From assembly GCA_013397845.1 (NCBI GenBank), contig VZTG01009145.1:337531-401530 (forward strand): 64,000 nucleotides of DNA, written 5' to 3'. The position numbers were made by a program, and so were the translations under genes. Each line of letters starts with the position of its first letter. The stretch's first letter is position 1. The notes below the pieces were generated by a model. It was not told the origin of the DNA and ran no database searches. It saw only the letters and a program-made list of their open reading frames with translations. The DNA comes from Melanocharis versteri (lineage: Eukaryota > Chordata > Aves > Passeriformes > Melanocharitidae). This document shows, piece by piece, positions 1 to 12,600 of this stretch.

Positions 1-30
1 CTGGACACAAATGTAGAAAGTCAAACATTA

Positions 31-175
31 CATCCCTGGAAGTGTTCAAGGCCAGATTGGGTAGGGCTCGAAACAGCCTGGTCTGGTGGAAGGTGTCACT
101 GCCCATGGCAGGGGGGTGGCACTAAATGATCTTTAAGGTCCCTTGCAACCCAAACCATGCCATGGTAATTCCATG
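31..175 (+). mobile_element. CR1 LINE 3' fragment
   Basis: Shows the CR1 3' end in order: CATCCCTGGAAGTGTTCAAG, the GGAAGGTGTC...CCCATGGCAGG block, TGATCTTTAAGGTCCCTT, then a degraded terminal ATTCCATG. Lies in a PIGQ intron, sense orientation. Confidence 0.88.
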
Positions 176-451
176 AAATCCCATGTGGAGAAAAGTGGCT
201 GCTGTGTTCAAGCTAAGCACACTCCCCCCCCCATCCTCTCAGTGCTGCCCCACCCTGGGGCAGAAACTTGGGCAGAAAGAGAGGTTTTGTTGGCCCTCCT
301 GAGGAGGGGATGGCATCTAAAGGAGTTTTCCAGCTTCACTTCTGTGTTTTCATGGCTCTGATTTCTGGAGCAGTGTTCTAGGGTGAGGGGAATCAGCCTT
401 TTGAGAGGGAGATGACCCAGTCGAACAGTGACCCTCTGCCATGTCCACCAG

Positions 452-605
452 GCTACATCCACCTGCTGTCCCCCTTCATTGAGATGATCCTGTGGTATGT
501 GGGGCTGTCGGCTTGTCTGGGCCTGACCGTGGCTCTCTGCATCCTCTCCGACATCATCGCACTCCTGACCTTCCACATCTACTGCTTCTATGTCTACGGG
601 GCCAG
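452..605 (+). CDS. PIGQ: PIGQ coding exon a (first in window)
   Basis: Acceptor CCACCAG ends at 451 and the exon begins with the last two bases of a Gly codon. It encodes YIHLLSPFIE through FYVYGA and the first two bases of an Arg codon. The donor GTGAGT is at 606. The segment includes a long hydrophobic stretch that fits one or two membrane passes. Confidence 0.93.
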
Positions 606-3600
606 GTGAGTCCCCCTCCCTCTCTGGGGTTTGTTTGGAAACACCTCAGGCCATGGTGAAGCATTCAGTCCTGGTGTAGTTCTCCTGAATTCACAGTTTA
701 ACCCGTAGTTAATTTCTTGCAGTCTTTCAAGCCTCTAGAAATGATGGCCACAGTAGTACAAGCAACCTATCTTTAATTTCTCCTGCATTTAGATATTTAT
801 CTCTCATGGTAGTGACCTGGAAAAATAAAACTACATGAGAGGCAGAGGACAAGAAAGCAGCTCACCCCATCTCTTTGATTCAGCCTCATAGTACTCTCCT
901 CAATTGCACCCTGCTAGAGATTTGGAGGGGAGCTGAAGAAGAGGAGGAGGAGAGGGAAGCCACTGTAGTTTTGGAGAAGCCCCAAAATCCCTGTTTCTGC
1001 CTTGCTTCAGAGGTCCTTGCCTGCACTGTGGAGCACAGATGGCAGGTTTGGGGCTGCAGGGGGTCTGTGACACTATCCTGGTGTTGTTGTCTGGAGGGTC
1101 CCGTGGCCTGAGAGCTGGGCTGAGGCTCTAAACAAATAGGGGGAGTGCAGCAGGCTTTGGGGCACATCTGGGGCATGTTGGGGTTCCTGTGCAAGCGATG
1201 CCCATCACTGTGCTCTGTTCCTTCTCTCTTCTAACTCTTCTAACACCAAGGAGTCCCATGGGCCACAGGACGTGCTTGCCAGGGAGGTGAGACACAAGAG
1301 ATAAAGGACCTTTTGCTTTATAAAGTACAGGATGGCCATTGTCCCTCTGCTTTACATGGCAAACAACACAAGAAATAGTAAATCTTTAGATATGGGTAGT
1401 TTAGGGGATGGTTGGAAATACTGAGACCTGATTTATGAGCTGGCTCTGTTGTGAGCATAGGTCTTACACCCAGAATCAGTAATGTCAGGAGTGGGAGGTC
1501 TCTTCTCAGCACCTCTAATTACTGGAATTTCTGTGTTGGTCTGTGAGGAATGGCCTTGCTCATCCTAGTTGTGCAGAGTGCTAGTAGGAAGTAGGAAAAG
1601 CATTTTCTCAGCTGATTGCTCTCTCCTGGAGCTGCAGGGAGCCAGCCTGCCTGTCTGGTGTTTGTCAGAAGTACAGAGAGCTGTTTGCTGTCCCCATGGA
1701 GAGCCAGGAAGAGTCAGCAGTCACCCACAGCCTCTTGAATTCCTGCAGCTGGCAGAAGGAAGAATTTTCTGGTTCAGGTGCTGGTGAAGCCTGAGATCCC
1801 CTTCTGGAGCAAACCACAGAGTGAAACGAGGGCAGGCGTGTGTGTGCAGGCAGCAGGGCAGGTGGGGCACTGCCACTGCAGCAACACCCACTGGTGTCAT
1901 GTCAGGGGGTGCAGGGAGAGCGTGGCCTTAGTCAGAGCCACGGGCAGGTGTGTGCCAGAACCTGGAGGAGCTGTCCTGGGCTCCCTTCTGCCTAGGGATT
2001 AGTGCACCAAGCTCTGCCTCCCAGTCTGGAGGCACCCTGCCAATTCCTTGAAGCAGTTGGTGTTCCTCAAACCAGATTCTTCTCTTGGATGAGACTCCTT
2101 GCCTCTGCTTTCACATTGCTGCTGTGAAATCTGAGCAGCCTCCACACCTTAGCTAGCCTGGTTTGCCAGGCTGGCTTTTGTAGCTCAGGCTTTCTCAGAC
2201 TCTGTTCTGCCCCACACGTTGGCCATGTACCCTTTATTTACATCCCTGTATGTTGGCACTGCTGCCCAGGGCTCTTAGTGCCTCCCCTCCATCCCAAGGG
2301 CTCTTTATTTCTGGATGTTATTCCATAAGGAGGTGTCTGTTTCCCACCCCTTGTCACCCCAAGTCTCCCTCACCGCTGTCATTTTTCTGTGAGGGAAGTA
2401 GCTCCAAGTCTCATAGCACCAAGTTCTGAAAGCCCAAGGAAAGGGTGCAGTAGGGGCCACCAGGCATTTCCTTGGTCTCCTCCCACTCGTAAGGATTTTT
2501 AGGGCTGTGAGTTACTAGAGAAGCTGCAGAGGCTCCACTCCTCTCCCTGGTGTCTCTGTGCTGCAGAGGCACATTTGCACTGCATTGTCTCGGGTAAGAC
2601 CTTGGCCAGCCCTGTCTGGAAGGGTGTGAAGGCAAGGGAAGGGACAGGTCTGAACTGAGGAGACACAGGTGAGCTTGGGGAAATAAGATTGCTGGTTCTT
2701 TTCATAGAATCATGGAATGGTTTGGGTTGGAAGGGAGCTTAAAGCTCATCTCATTCCACCCCCTGCCATGGGCAGGGACACCTTCCACTATCCCAGGTTG
2801 CTCCAAGTCCTGTCCAACCTGGCCTTGAACACTTCCAGGGATCCAGGGGCAGCCATAGCTTCTCTGAGCAACCTGTGCCAAGGCCTCAGCACCCTTTTAC
2901 CGCAGGGGAGGTGTTGCCTTGAGGCTGGCGACTGCTGCAGCCCCAGGGCACGGCCTGGCCATTGCCCTCCAGTGGCCCAGAACCCTGCCATAGCCCCCAT
3001 GCCAGGGGCCAGCCCGGATAGGGTTGACTGAGCCATGAGTCTTTATCTGCATGATTCCCAGCGGATTTCTTCTGCTGCCCCTGGCTCTGCAGGTGGGTGA
3101 GTGGGCGTGGGGCTGTGCTGGTGACAGCTGGGTGGTGCTGGAGCTGGGAACCACCCGCTGTTCTGCTCAGTCTTCTCTTTGCTCAGGCTCTACTGCCTGA
3201 AGATCTACGGCCTGTCCTCTCTGTGGCGCCTGTTCCGGGGGAAGAAGTGGAACGTGCTGCGGCAGCGGGTGGATTCCTGCTCCTATGACCTGGACCAGGT
3301 AGTGCCACAGCCCTGGGGACACCCCAGGGCACTGCCCACGGTGATGCCCTCCTGTCCTGCTCTGACTGATACTGGCACAGAGCCACGGGAGCCTTTATGG
3401 TGCCCAGAACAAGGATGTACCCCAGCACTCCATGTCCATGGCTGTTCTGCTGCCTTGCAGCGCTCCTTGACTGCCCTGCAGCACCCCTTCATTGCCTTGC
3501 ACCCCTTCCCTTCCCTACACCCCTTCCCTGCTCTCCAGCATCCTCTCCCCTCCCCTCCNCCCTGAGCACCTGCCAGGCACCCAGCGAGCTGCAGTGGGTG

Positions 3601-6600
3601 CTGCAGATGCTGGCAGCTCCCGGAGCCTGGAGTGGGAATGGGGGAGGGATGGAGGCAGTTGGAAATGTGGTGCCCAGCAGTGTTGCCACAGTAACAGCCG
3701 TGGCAGTGTTTCTATTAAAAGGCCCCGTTTCCTTCACGTTGTGCTGGAGCCTGGCCCACACACTCTCACTCAGGCAGAGGCAGTTTTTTGTGGAGTGCTG
3801 TAAGCTCTTTTTAATTTCTGAAATGCCATGCAAAAGTCCAGCAGAGCCTGAACTACTCCAGGCCAGAAGCTGCAAACATCACTGAAATAATACAATAATA
3901 TTTGGAAACTTGCAAGGTCAGCGCCTCTCTCTATTACAACAGATAACCTTGAGCTTCTTGCAGCACAGCTGAGAGCTGATTTTCTGTTTCTTTGGTGATT
4001 AAAAGCCTCCGTGCCAGGTTTGCATCAGGGCTCCCTCCCTGTGTACTTTGAGGAGAATTGGTTTGGCACTTCAGGCTTCATCCTGCTGCTCTGGAGACCA
4101 GTGGGAATTGTGTCGCTGGCTGGGTAGGAAGAGACATTCAAAGCAGACCTTAAAAGACTTTTGGAGGTTTAAACAACTGCAGTGGAGTGACGAGAGAGGG
4201 GAGAAACAACTGCTCTGAGGAGAATGGATTGGGTTGTGATCTATTCCTGGTTACATCCCTAAAGCTGGGATGCTGATCCACCTCTGTGCCGTGGCTGCTG
4301 GGTTGTTTTCTTTCATGATACTCCACAGCCGTGGTCCCTTTTTGCAGAGGTTGCAGTGCCCTATGCTCCTGTGGCCTCTCTGTTCTGGACGTGGTGACTG
4401 GAAATTGAAGAGTCAGGTCCCTGTTTGTTATAAATCTGAATTTTTCCCACTTGGAATTATTTAGACCTATGCCAACTGGGCTGGCCCAGAATAAAAATAA
4501 CTTTTTCTGTGGGCAGTGGAGCTAATGACACCTGCTTCCTTAGAGATTTTTCTCCTTCATCCTATAAATATTGCTCCCTGACTCCAGCTTCTTCCTCTCT
4601 CCCACCTTCCCACTGAGCAAGAGGCAGAATTCCTGTGGCTGGACGGCTCAGCCAGTTGCTGTCTTGGGGAGTGTTTGTCACCCAAATTCTGTCAGGTTTG
4701 CACCAGGTGCCTGCATTGCTAAAACAAGGAGGAACAAAATTACTTCTCAATTCTTTACAGAATTCCCATTCAAATTACCACTTCTTTGTTCTTTCCCACA
4801 TTTTTCTGGTAAGATCTGATCAATCTAAAACCTTTGGGGACAAAGAGTGGAAAAATTGCAAGATCATGTAAGTCTTGTTTCCTAAGGAAGCTGGCCTGAA
4901 GTGGGAAGTCTTGAGTGTTGTCTATAAAGGAAAAGTGCTGTCAGGATCCAGCTTTTATATATCTTTCCAAATCTACTGCCATAATAAAGAGTTTAGAAGA
5001 AGGCCCAGTGAGAGGAGAGATACTGAAAACATCCAAGGTAACAGCATTATTCACATAGGCAAGATAAAAACACATTAAGGAGTCCTGCAAACTTCCATTG
5101 CCTCAGAGTCTCCTATTTTTTATTTGTAGTGTATTTTATTTTGCCATTGCTCTGCTCCTGATTGTGTTTCCTTTTTCCCTAGTTATTTATTGGCACTTTG
5201 CTGTTCACGATCCTGCTGTTCCTCCTGCCTACTACTGCACTGTATTATTTGGTGTTTACCCTGGTAAGATTTAACCCTTGAAACAAGTCAAACACTCTCT
5301 TCTGAGATAGTAAAAAATGGTTTCCTAGACATTTATGGTCATCCATAAAGAAAATAAAAATGTGGGTGTCTTAAGAAGGATTCTCACTCAGCTCATGTTT
5401 GTGTTTCTCCAAAGGGAATTCCCAGTAAATCCTGGCCAGCAGGACAAACTGTTCCCCTCTCTTTCTCTCAGAAGTTGTTTTTTTATCTTTCCATCCACGT
5501 CTGTGGTGATGGCCTCTCTAGTCTGATCCAGAACTTTTTTTTTCAGGGAATTAACTTGCTGTATTAAATGTTCTCAGCCAGGCTTTCCTCAGAGGCTGGA
5601 ACTTCTTTATTTTTCTTTTCTTCCCCCAATATGACCAGTCCTCTCTGTGGTCTGCCCAGAGCCAGATTTTCCACAGACAGTGGCCATCACATGCTTTCAG
5701 CCTGTTTTTGAGCCCTCTCTTTTCAGATGAGCTTGGCAGCAGAAAATAACTGCAGTGTGACAAAAGGAGGTGCTTTAGTCAGGGACAGAAAACACAGAGC
5801 AGGAAGCTCATTTCTGCCTGCTCTGCTCTTGCTTAGACTCTACGTGAGGTTTCTTCAGGCAGAAATGAGCTGCAGCAGTTCACTGTTGGAGAGAGAAAAT
5901 TTACATTTGCTGGTACACAGTGATGGAGTTGCCTTGAAGTGGGAGGACTTGGGCTTCCTTTTCAACTGTGGCTGTTGAAAGTGGAATAGTTCCTGTGTCC
6001 TTGCTGGTCACAGCATCTCCAGCTGTAGAAGCTTCATTCCAGTTTCCCTCTAAAACCCAGATTGCTGAGAACCCTCACGTAGGGTCTGGATGCTCAGCAC
6101 TTCCAGACATCACATCCACTTTGAGAGGCTTTAGCTTAGCACACAGCAGTGTCAGATCCCAGCTCAGCTCAGGAATTTACAAGTGTTTCATCTCCTGTTT
6201 CCTGAGATTTTCTGTTAAACTGGTTTTTGTAGCTCCGGTTGCTGGTGGTGATTGTGCAGGGCCTCATACACTTGCTGGTGGACCTGATTGACTCTCTGCC
6301 TCTTTATTCCCTCATCCTTCGCCTCTGCAGATCCTACAGGCTCGCAGGTGAGTCCCTCAGCTCTGCCCCTGCAGCACTTCGAGCATTTTGCATTATGTGC
6401 TTGATTTTGATGCACTGGGTCACTCCTGAATTGAGGATGCAGTGGGGGCAGGAAAGAACCCGAGGCTCGAGTTGTGCAGGTGTCTCTACTGTGAACCAGC
6501 TCCTGCAAGGAGCAGTATGAGGATGTCAGTGTAAAGAAATCTGAACCTGAAGCAGAATCAGGAATTTACAAAGCCCTTTGCCGCCAGAAGTGACATCCAA

Positions 6601-9600
6601 ACAGGCACCATATAAATGAGCTCGTCTTTTATTCCAGTTGTAGACTACCAGGTCAGGTAAAACTTCTGCGAGTCAAACGTGGCATAGAGCTGTGTCATTG
6701 GAGGGTCAGGCTGGAGATCAGGGAAAGGTTCTTCCCCCAGAGGGTGCTGGGCACTGCCCAGGCTCCCCAGGGAATGGGCACGGCCCCGAGGCTGCCAGAG
6801 CTCCCAGGAGCATTTGGACAATGCTGTCAGGGATGCACAGGGTGGGATTGTTGGGGTGTCTGGGCAGGGCCAGGAGCTGGACTGAATGATCCTTGTGGGT
6901 CCCTTCCAAATCAGGATATTCAATGATTCTGTGAAACAAGCTCATAACCTTGGGTGTTCGGGCTCTGAAACAAGCCAAATCACAAAAATACTTGAAATAT
7001 CAGCTGTTCCAAAGGGCTGGATCTACAGTGGTTGCAAATCAATGGAGCTCTTTCAGTTCTATGCTGACTTTGACTGACTGAAGCCCTGACCTGAGTGTTT
7101 GGATTAATTTCAAAGCTCTGGGCAGAGTTCAGATAATCATTCCCTTTTTGAGACTAATCAGTCGCCATTTTGAAACCAGTCATTGTTTTTCCACTTTGGG
7201 TAACCATAAACCATGGCTGGCACCAGAGTAAGGACTCATTTTGGAATGCCTTTGACTGTCCACAGCTATGGTTGATCTAGTTACAGTCAAGCACATCTAA
7301 ATTATTATCTCCCATCCTTCTAAAGAGCATGCAGCAGGAATTTAGCATAGAAGAAAGAGCTTGATCATCAGTAAACCAAGGCCAGTCATCAAAGGCAGAG
7401 GAAGCTTGAGGCAACCTCAGCAGCTTTGTCTGCTGGAGCGCTGCCAGGCTCAGTTTTGGGAAGGTAGAGCTGAGCTGTGTTACCAACTCTGTTGCATTTC
7501 CATGGGAGCATTCAGCAGGTTCCTGTGAATTTCCTGACAGAAACATCTTAAACTCCTCAGGGCTGTCTTTGGGGAACAGGAGATGCTGCTGAAGAAAACT
7601 GACCCAGTAAAGAGCAGGATGTAGGGCAGGAGGAAATCTTGGTGCCACTGAGAGGCGTAAGACCATGAATTCCTTTAGGTTATGTAAGGCCACGGGTTAC
7701 TTCTCCTCGTTCCTGTTCAGCCAGGTCTGTGCTGCAGGAAACAAGCCCCCACCCAAGCAGGGGATTGACTTCTCAGCTGAGTTCCTTAACTGGCACTGCA
7801 GTGCCCTGGTGCCTGTGAGATGCAGAGGCATCTCTGAGCATTTCTGCAGCCTGTGTTCCTGCCCCAGCACAAAACCGTGGCATGGCAACAGGAACAGATG
7901 GAGCAGTTGAATCCAATTCAAAGGACTCCAGAGAGCACACATCACATGGTGTCCTCACTGCTGAGGTGCTGCCTCCGTTGTCAGACTCAGAACTTGGAGA
8001 AGACAGCTGGCAGCTGTTAGGGCAGCTGATTTTACAGGCACCATCAAGATGGTTCTACCAACATGAATGGATAGTTTTTACTGGTAGGAAGGGGATTGAG
8101 TTCAACTCAGTTCAGTTGTGGCATCTGATGTCCAAGTTCTTTGACTCGGTGTCTGAATTGACAAAACACTCACTGATAAAGCCCAGGCCAGGGGTAGGTG
8201 AATGATCCATCCACACACCAGAAACTAAATGCATTTTTTCTTTCCACACATCCCAAGTGAAATATTTATGACTTTAAAAAGCCTTTTTTCATAGATCACA
8301 GCTGATGTCCTCTGTGCAAGAGTTCTGGGCATCCAGTGTCAGCTCAAGGGGTGCCACCTTGGTTGGGATGTGGATTCACAGCATGAAGAAAGGCACAGCA
8401 GGGGCTTCAGGGCTCTCAGATTCTGCCCACACACAGGTTACCAACACTGTTTGATTGTGAACAGGCCAGCTCATTTTTCCTGTACTTCCCTATTCCCAAT
8501 ATTCACAGTGGGAACGTTGGGACAGGTTTTGTCATGGTTCTGTAGGACCTGCCATGATTGCTGGAGTACAAACCAGCAGTGCCCTCACTTGAGTGTGCTG
8601 TCATGTGAAACAAAGCAAATGAGTTCATGTCCTGACCTCTCCTGTGCCACTGATGATGCCTTTGTACAGGAAAATCAGACCCTTGAGCTCTGGAAATCAC
8701 GGGATAGTTCAGGGTTTTTCTGTGCTGGAGTGACCTGCAGGAGCCTGAGCCTTCCTGCTCTTCCTGTGAGAAGGGAACTGCTCGGAGTCCTGAGCACTGC
8801 AGTAATCTGCGGGTCATTCTAGAATGAATTTGTAGCCTTTTTGTGCTCGTATTTTCTTAGAGTTTAAGCCTCTTGAGCAATTAAATAATCTAATTAAGAA
8901 ATTGTTGGCTTGCAGCTGTAGAAGGGAGGTGTGTGGCCGGGACCTCCAGCATTTGCTGGGATAACGGACTGTTCCTGGGATAAGACTCCACAGTACTCGA
9001 CCACGTATCTGAACCTTCAGTGCCTGCTTGTTCCTCTCTCTCTCTGGCAAAGTCTGCCAGAAAAGTAGTTCCTGGAATGGCTTAGACACTTCCTCACACC
9101 CAGAGCTCTGTGAATCACACTGAGCACTTTGGTCTTCCAGCACATTTGCTTGTTGGGGCCCAGGGTATTCCAACATCTATTTCAAGCCACTGGGGAAGCC
9201 CCTCTTTTAGTATAATCCAGCAAGATGCAGATAAATCCCTCCTGTCCTGGACAGAAAAAGCTTTATGATTTGGGGAGAGAGTTTAAACCAGAGCTGTGTG
9301 CTAGAGAAAAGCATGCTGTCCCAGGAGTGAACTGTATAATTTTAATTAATTCAAAGCTTGAGAAAAAAGAGAAAACATTTTGTTTTTTCAGTGTATAAGA
9401 GTCATAGAGATACTGCAACAATGGCAGTTACACAGGTGAAGAGTTTTATTTCTGTTTGTGCCCCTGTCGTTGTTTGGTCTGTGCTTTAGTCTTCTCTCAT
9501 CTTCTTACCTGCAGGAGGGAGTAACAGGGCATGCTTGGCTGGAACAGGTTTGCAGAGATGGATTGGTGGTTTTATTTCTGTGAAGTAATTTGACATCTTT

Positions 9601-12600
9601 GAAAGAAAAATGCCTCTCTGGTCCAAGCTGTTACCTTTGAAACATTGTATTAAATCTTTGTGTGCACTGTGTCACCCTTGGCATCCAAAATCTCTCCTAT
9701 TTATCTTTACAGTATTGGCAATGAGGCAAATCCAAGAGGAAATAGGAAAGTGGCATGTTTGATGGGGTTAGCCTGTTAAAAACATGTGGGTGCTGGGATT
9801 AATGGGCGGGGATTGCTTTGAAATGTTTTAATGCCTCCAGGTCAGCCACTTCCCTCCCTCAACCTGAAAGAGGGACAGATTTTCACATGTGCTCTGTCCA
9901 CATGAGCACAAATTAAAGGTGGGCTCTCTGCCTGCTGCTAACAGGGAGTTCCCATTCTGATGGAAGTTTGGGAAAAGTGGAAGGTTTTTCCAGTCCCTCT
10001 GTCATCCTCAGGTCTGGCTGGCTGATTTCTAGGCTTTGTGCTTGCTCTAGGACTGAGTTTTCAAGCTGAAGGTGAGAGGGGTTGCTTTTAATGGAGCTGT
10101 GTCATTAGGCTTAAAGCACTGTAGAGACAATCCATGCTTCCTGTTGAAAATGCAGAATGTTCCCAAATCCGGAAAGGTTGAAGACAATTTCCAGAAAATC
10201 AGTGCTCAGCTAACAGCACTGGGCAGTAAATGCATGGCCTGTGCTCCAGGCATTGAACCATGGAATATCCTGAGTGAGGAAGGACCACAAGGATCATCAA
10301 GTCCAGCTCCTGGCCCTGCATAGGACTCCCCAACAATCCCACCATGGGTTTGGTTTCCTTGTTTTGTGTCTTTGCAGCTGGAGTGAAGTTCAGAGTCCTT
10401 GAGCAGCAGGATGGAAAACCTCTGCGGCTCCTTATGCAGGTAAAGCCCCTGTGCCTTCTGTGACAATTCCTTCCCCCCAGAGTGACCCCAGTCCATCTGT
10501 GCTACTCCCACTGAAGGGCTCCACTTCAAAATTATCAGCTGTAAAATGCTGAAACAAGGGAAATCATTTCATGTTGCTATGGCTGGCTGCTGCTTTCTGT
10601 GCTTTTTGATGCCCTGCTCGAGTCCTGTGTTTGGAGAAAATGCAGTGCCCTGGGTGGTGTGAAGTGAAACGTAGAAGAAGAGGAGGTGGAAGAAACACAG
10701 AGCTGTGTTACTTCTGGGATTAAGACCTCATGCCATTATCACCTCCTGGCTCTGTGCAGCTTCATGTGATAATTGCTGAACACTGGAAGAAGCAAAAGAA
10801 GGCAGTTAAGCATCCAGAATGAAGCAGCAGGAAAAGCTCTTCCCCTCCAGAGGTGGTGGAAAGCCTTGGCTGCTCCATGAGGCCAGCAGGACGAGAGCCT
10901 GGGCAAGATGAGAGAAGAAAGGGCCTCCTGCTTTTCTCCTGATTTGCCCTGGTGAAGGATATGGGCAAAGTTTACCTGTGCTTTTGTAACCCTCCCATTC
11001 CCCCGCTCTGGCATCAAAGATACTAAAGAAAATTATCTTCTGAAAAGGAATGAGGTGTTGGCAGCAGGGAAGTTCTCCTTTTACACTTTCAGGAGTGAAA
11101 TTTTCATCTCCTGACCCAGCAGGAATGCAGCCATGTCCCAGGGTGGCTTTTCTTGCTCTCTGCATCCTAAGAGGAGAGGCTGCCAGTAAGTGTATAGCAC
11201 TTATAAAAGCACTTGGACACTGTGGGAGTGTGTGGGAAGAATTTAACTGCAGCTTCCCAGTCCTTTTGTTTTTTCCATCACCAGTCCCACCCTATTTCAG
11301 CAAAGGTCAGACTAGCAGGGAACCAGCAAACCAGCTAGTAGCAATTCCAGAGGGAATCCCTTCAGCAGATGTCTCTAGGGCAAAACTAGCATTCTCTGAG
11401 CAAGCTGTCTTCCCAGCTCCTGCCTTTCAGTAGGATAGTGGTGTAAGAACCAAAATCTGCCATCCTGATGGCCAGGAGGTTCCAGAAAAAAGAAACCAGA
11501 CACCAGAGATGACCAGGAGCTGCTGAGCAGAGGCTTTGGCATCAGTGTGTGTGAGAGATGAGATGGATGGAGTCTCCAGCGGGAAAAGACCATGACTTAA
11601 AGAGCAAAGGCAGTGAGTCATATGACTGTGATGAATTTTCCTTGGACCACTGCAGAAAGATCCATTTTCTATCTATCTGGAATATAGCACAAGTCATCAC
11701 CTCAAGAGGTGGAAGCACCGCAGTAGATGTCTGTCCCAGCCTTCTGTTCAAATAGTAATGAGCAGACAGTCAGAAAAGGCACTTTTTTGCTCTCTTTGTG
11801 CTGGTGGAAATGAAAAATGGGCTTGTGTCAGAAATCCTGCTGAATATCCCACTTTCTGGTAGGCCTTTGGAGAGAGCAATCTAAAAAACCTATTTTTAAG
11901 TGAAATTCTTATTTATTGTACATGGTGATGTGTCTTTCTTGAGATTCTGCAGTGGCTTTGCCCCCTCTCTGTGTGGAAGCCCTCTTGGAGCAGTGCCTGG
12001 TGGAAGTAAGGCTGGATGCATGGACCTATGCCCAAAATAATTGAAGCTGTAGGTGATAGTCTGAGCTGTCCTCTGGGGCACTGGGAATGGATTAGAAATC
12101 AGTAATGCTGGCTTTGAGCATTCCCAACCAGCTCCTGGTTCAGCCAAGGGATTATTTTTGATTTTTAAGATAGTGTCTCTGGAATGCAAAGTCCAGACCC
12201 TGCAGGGGGGCAGAGGATGGGGGATGACATTTCCGTTCCAAATGCTACTTAATGTTCTTCAGGAAGTCTTACATAGGTCAGTGTTTTCATTAGTGTTTAA
12301 AATAATTTCTTTTGGTGCTCAAGAAGAAATATTTCTGGCAGTGTGGCTCAACTGAACCGATAGCCCAGGGAGAAAACTGGCTTTAAGCTGAAGCAGAGCA
12401 GGTCTGGAGTAGATATTAGGAAAAAGTTCTTGCCTTTGAAGTTGGTGAGGCCCTGGCACAGGTTGCCCAGAGAAGCTGTGGCTGCCCCTGGATCCCTGGA
12501 AGTGTCCAAGGCCAGGCTGGACGGGGCTTGGAGCAGCCTGGGATAGTGGAAGGTGTCCCTGCCATGCCAGGGGTGGAGCAAGATGGGCTTTAAGGTTCCT

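Larger units (their letters stand above)
6348..10377 (+). other. PIGQ: PIGQ intron between exons d and e
   Basis: A 4.0 kb intron with two CR1 fragments of the same subfamily in opposite orientation: 6700-6933 forward and 10252-10346 reverse. The latter is directly beside the 3' splice site. Nothing else recognised. Confidence 0.85.
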
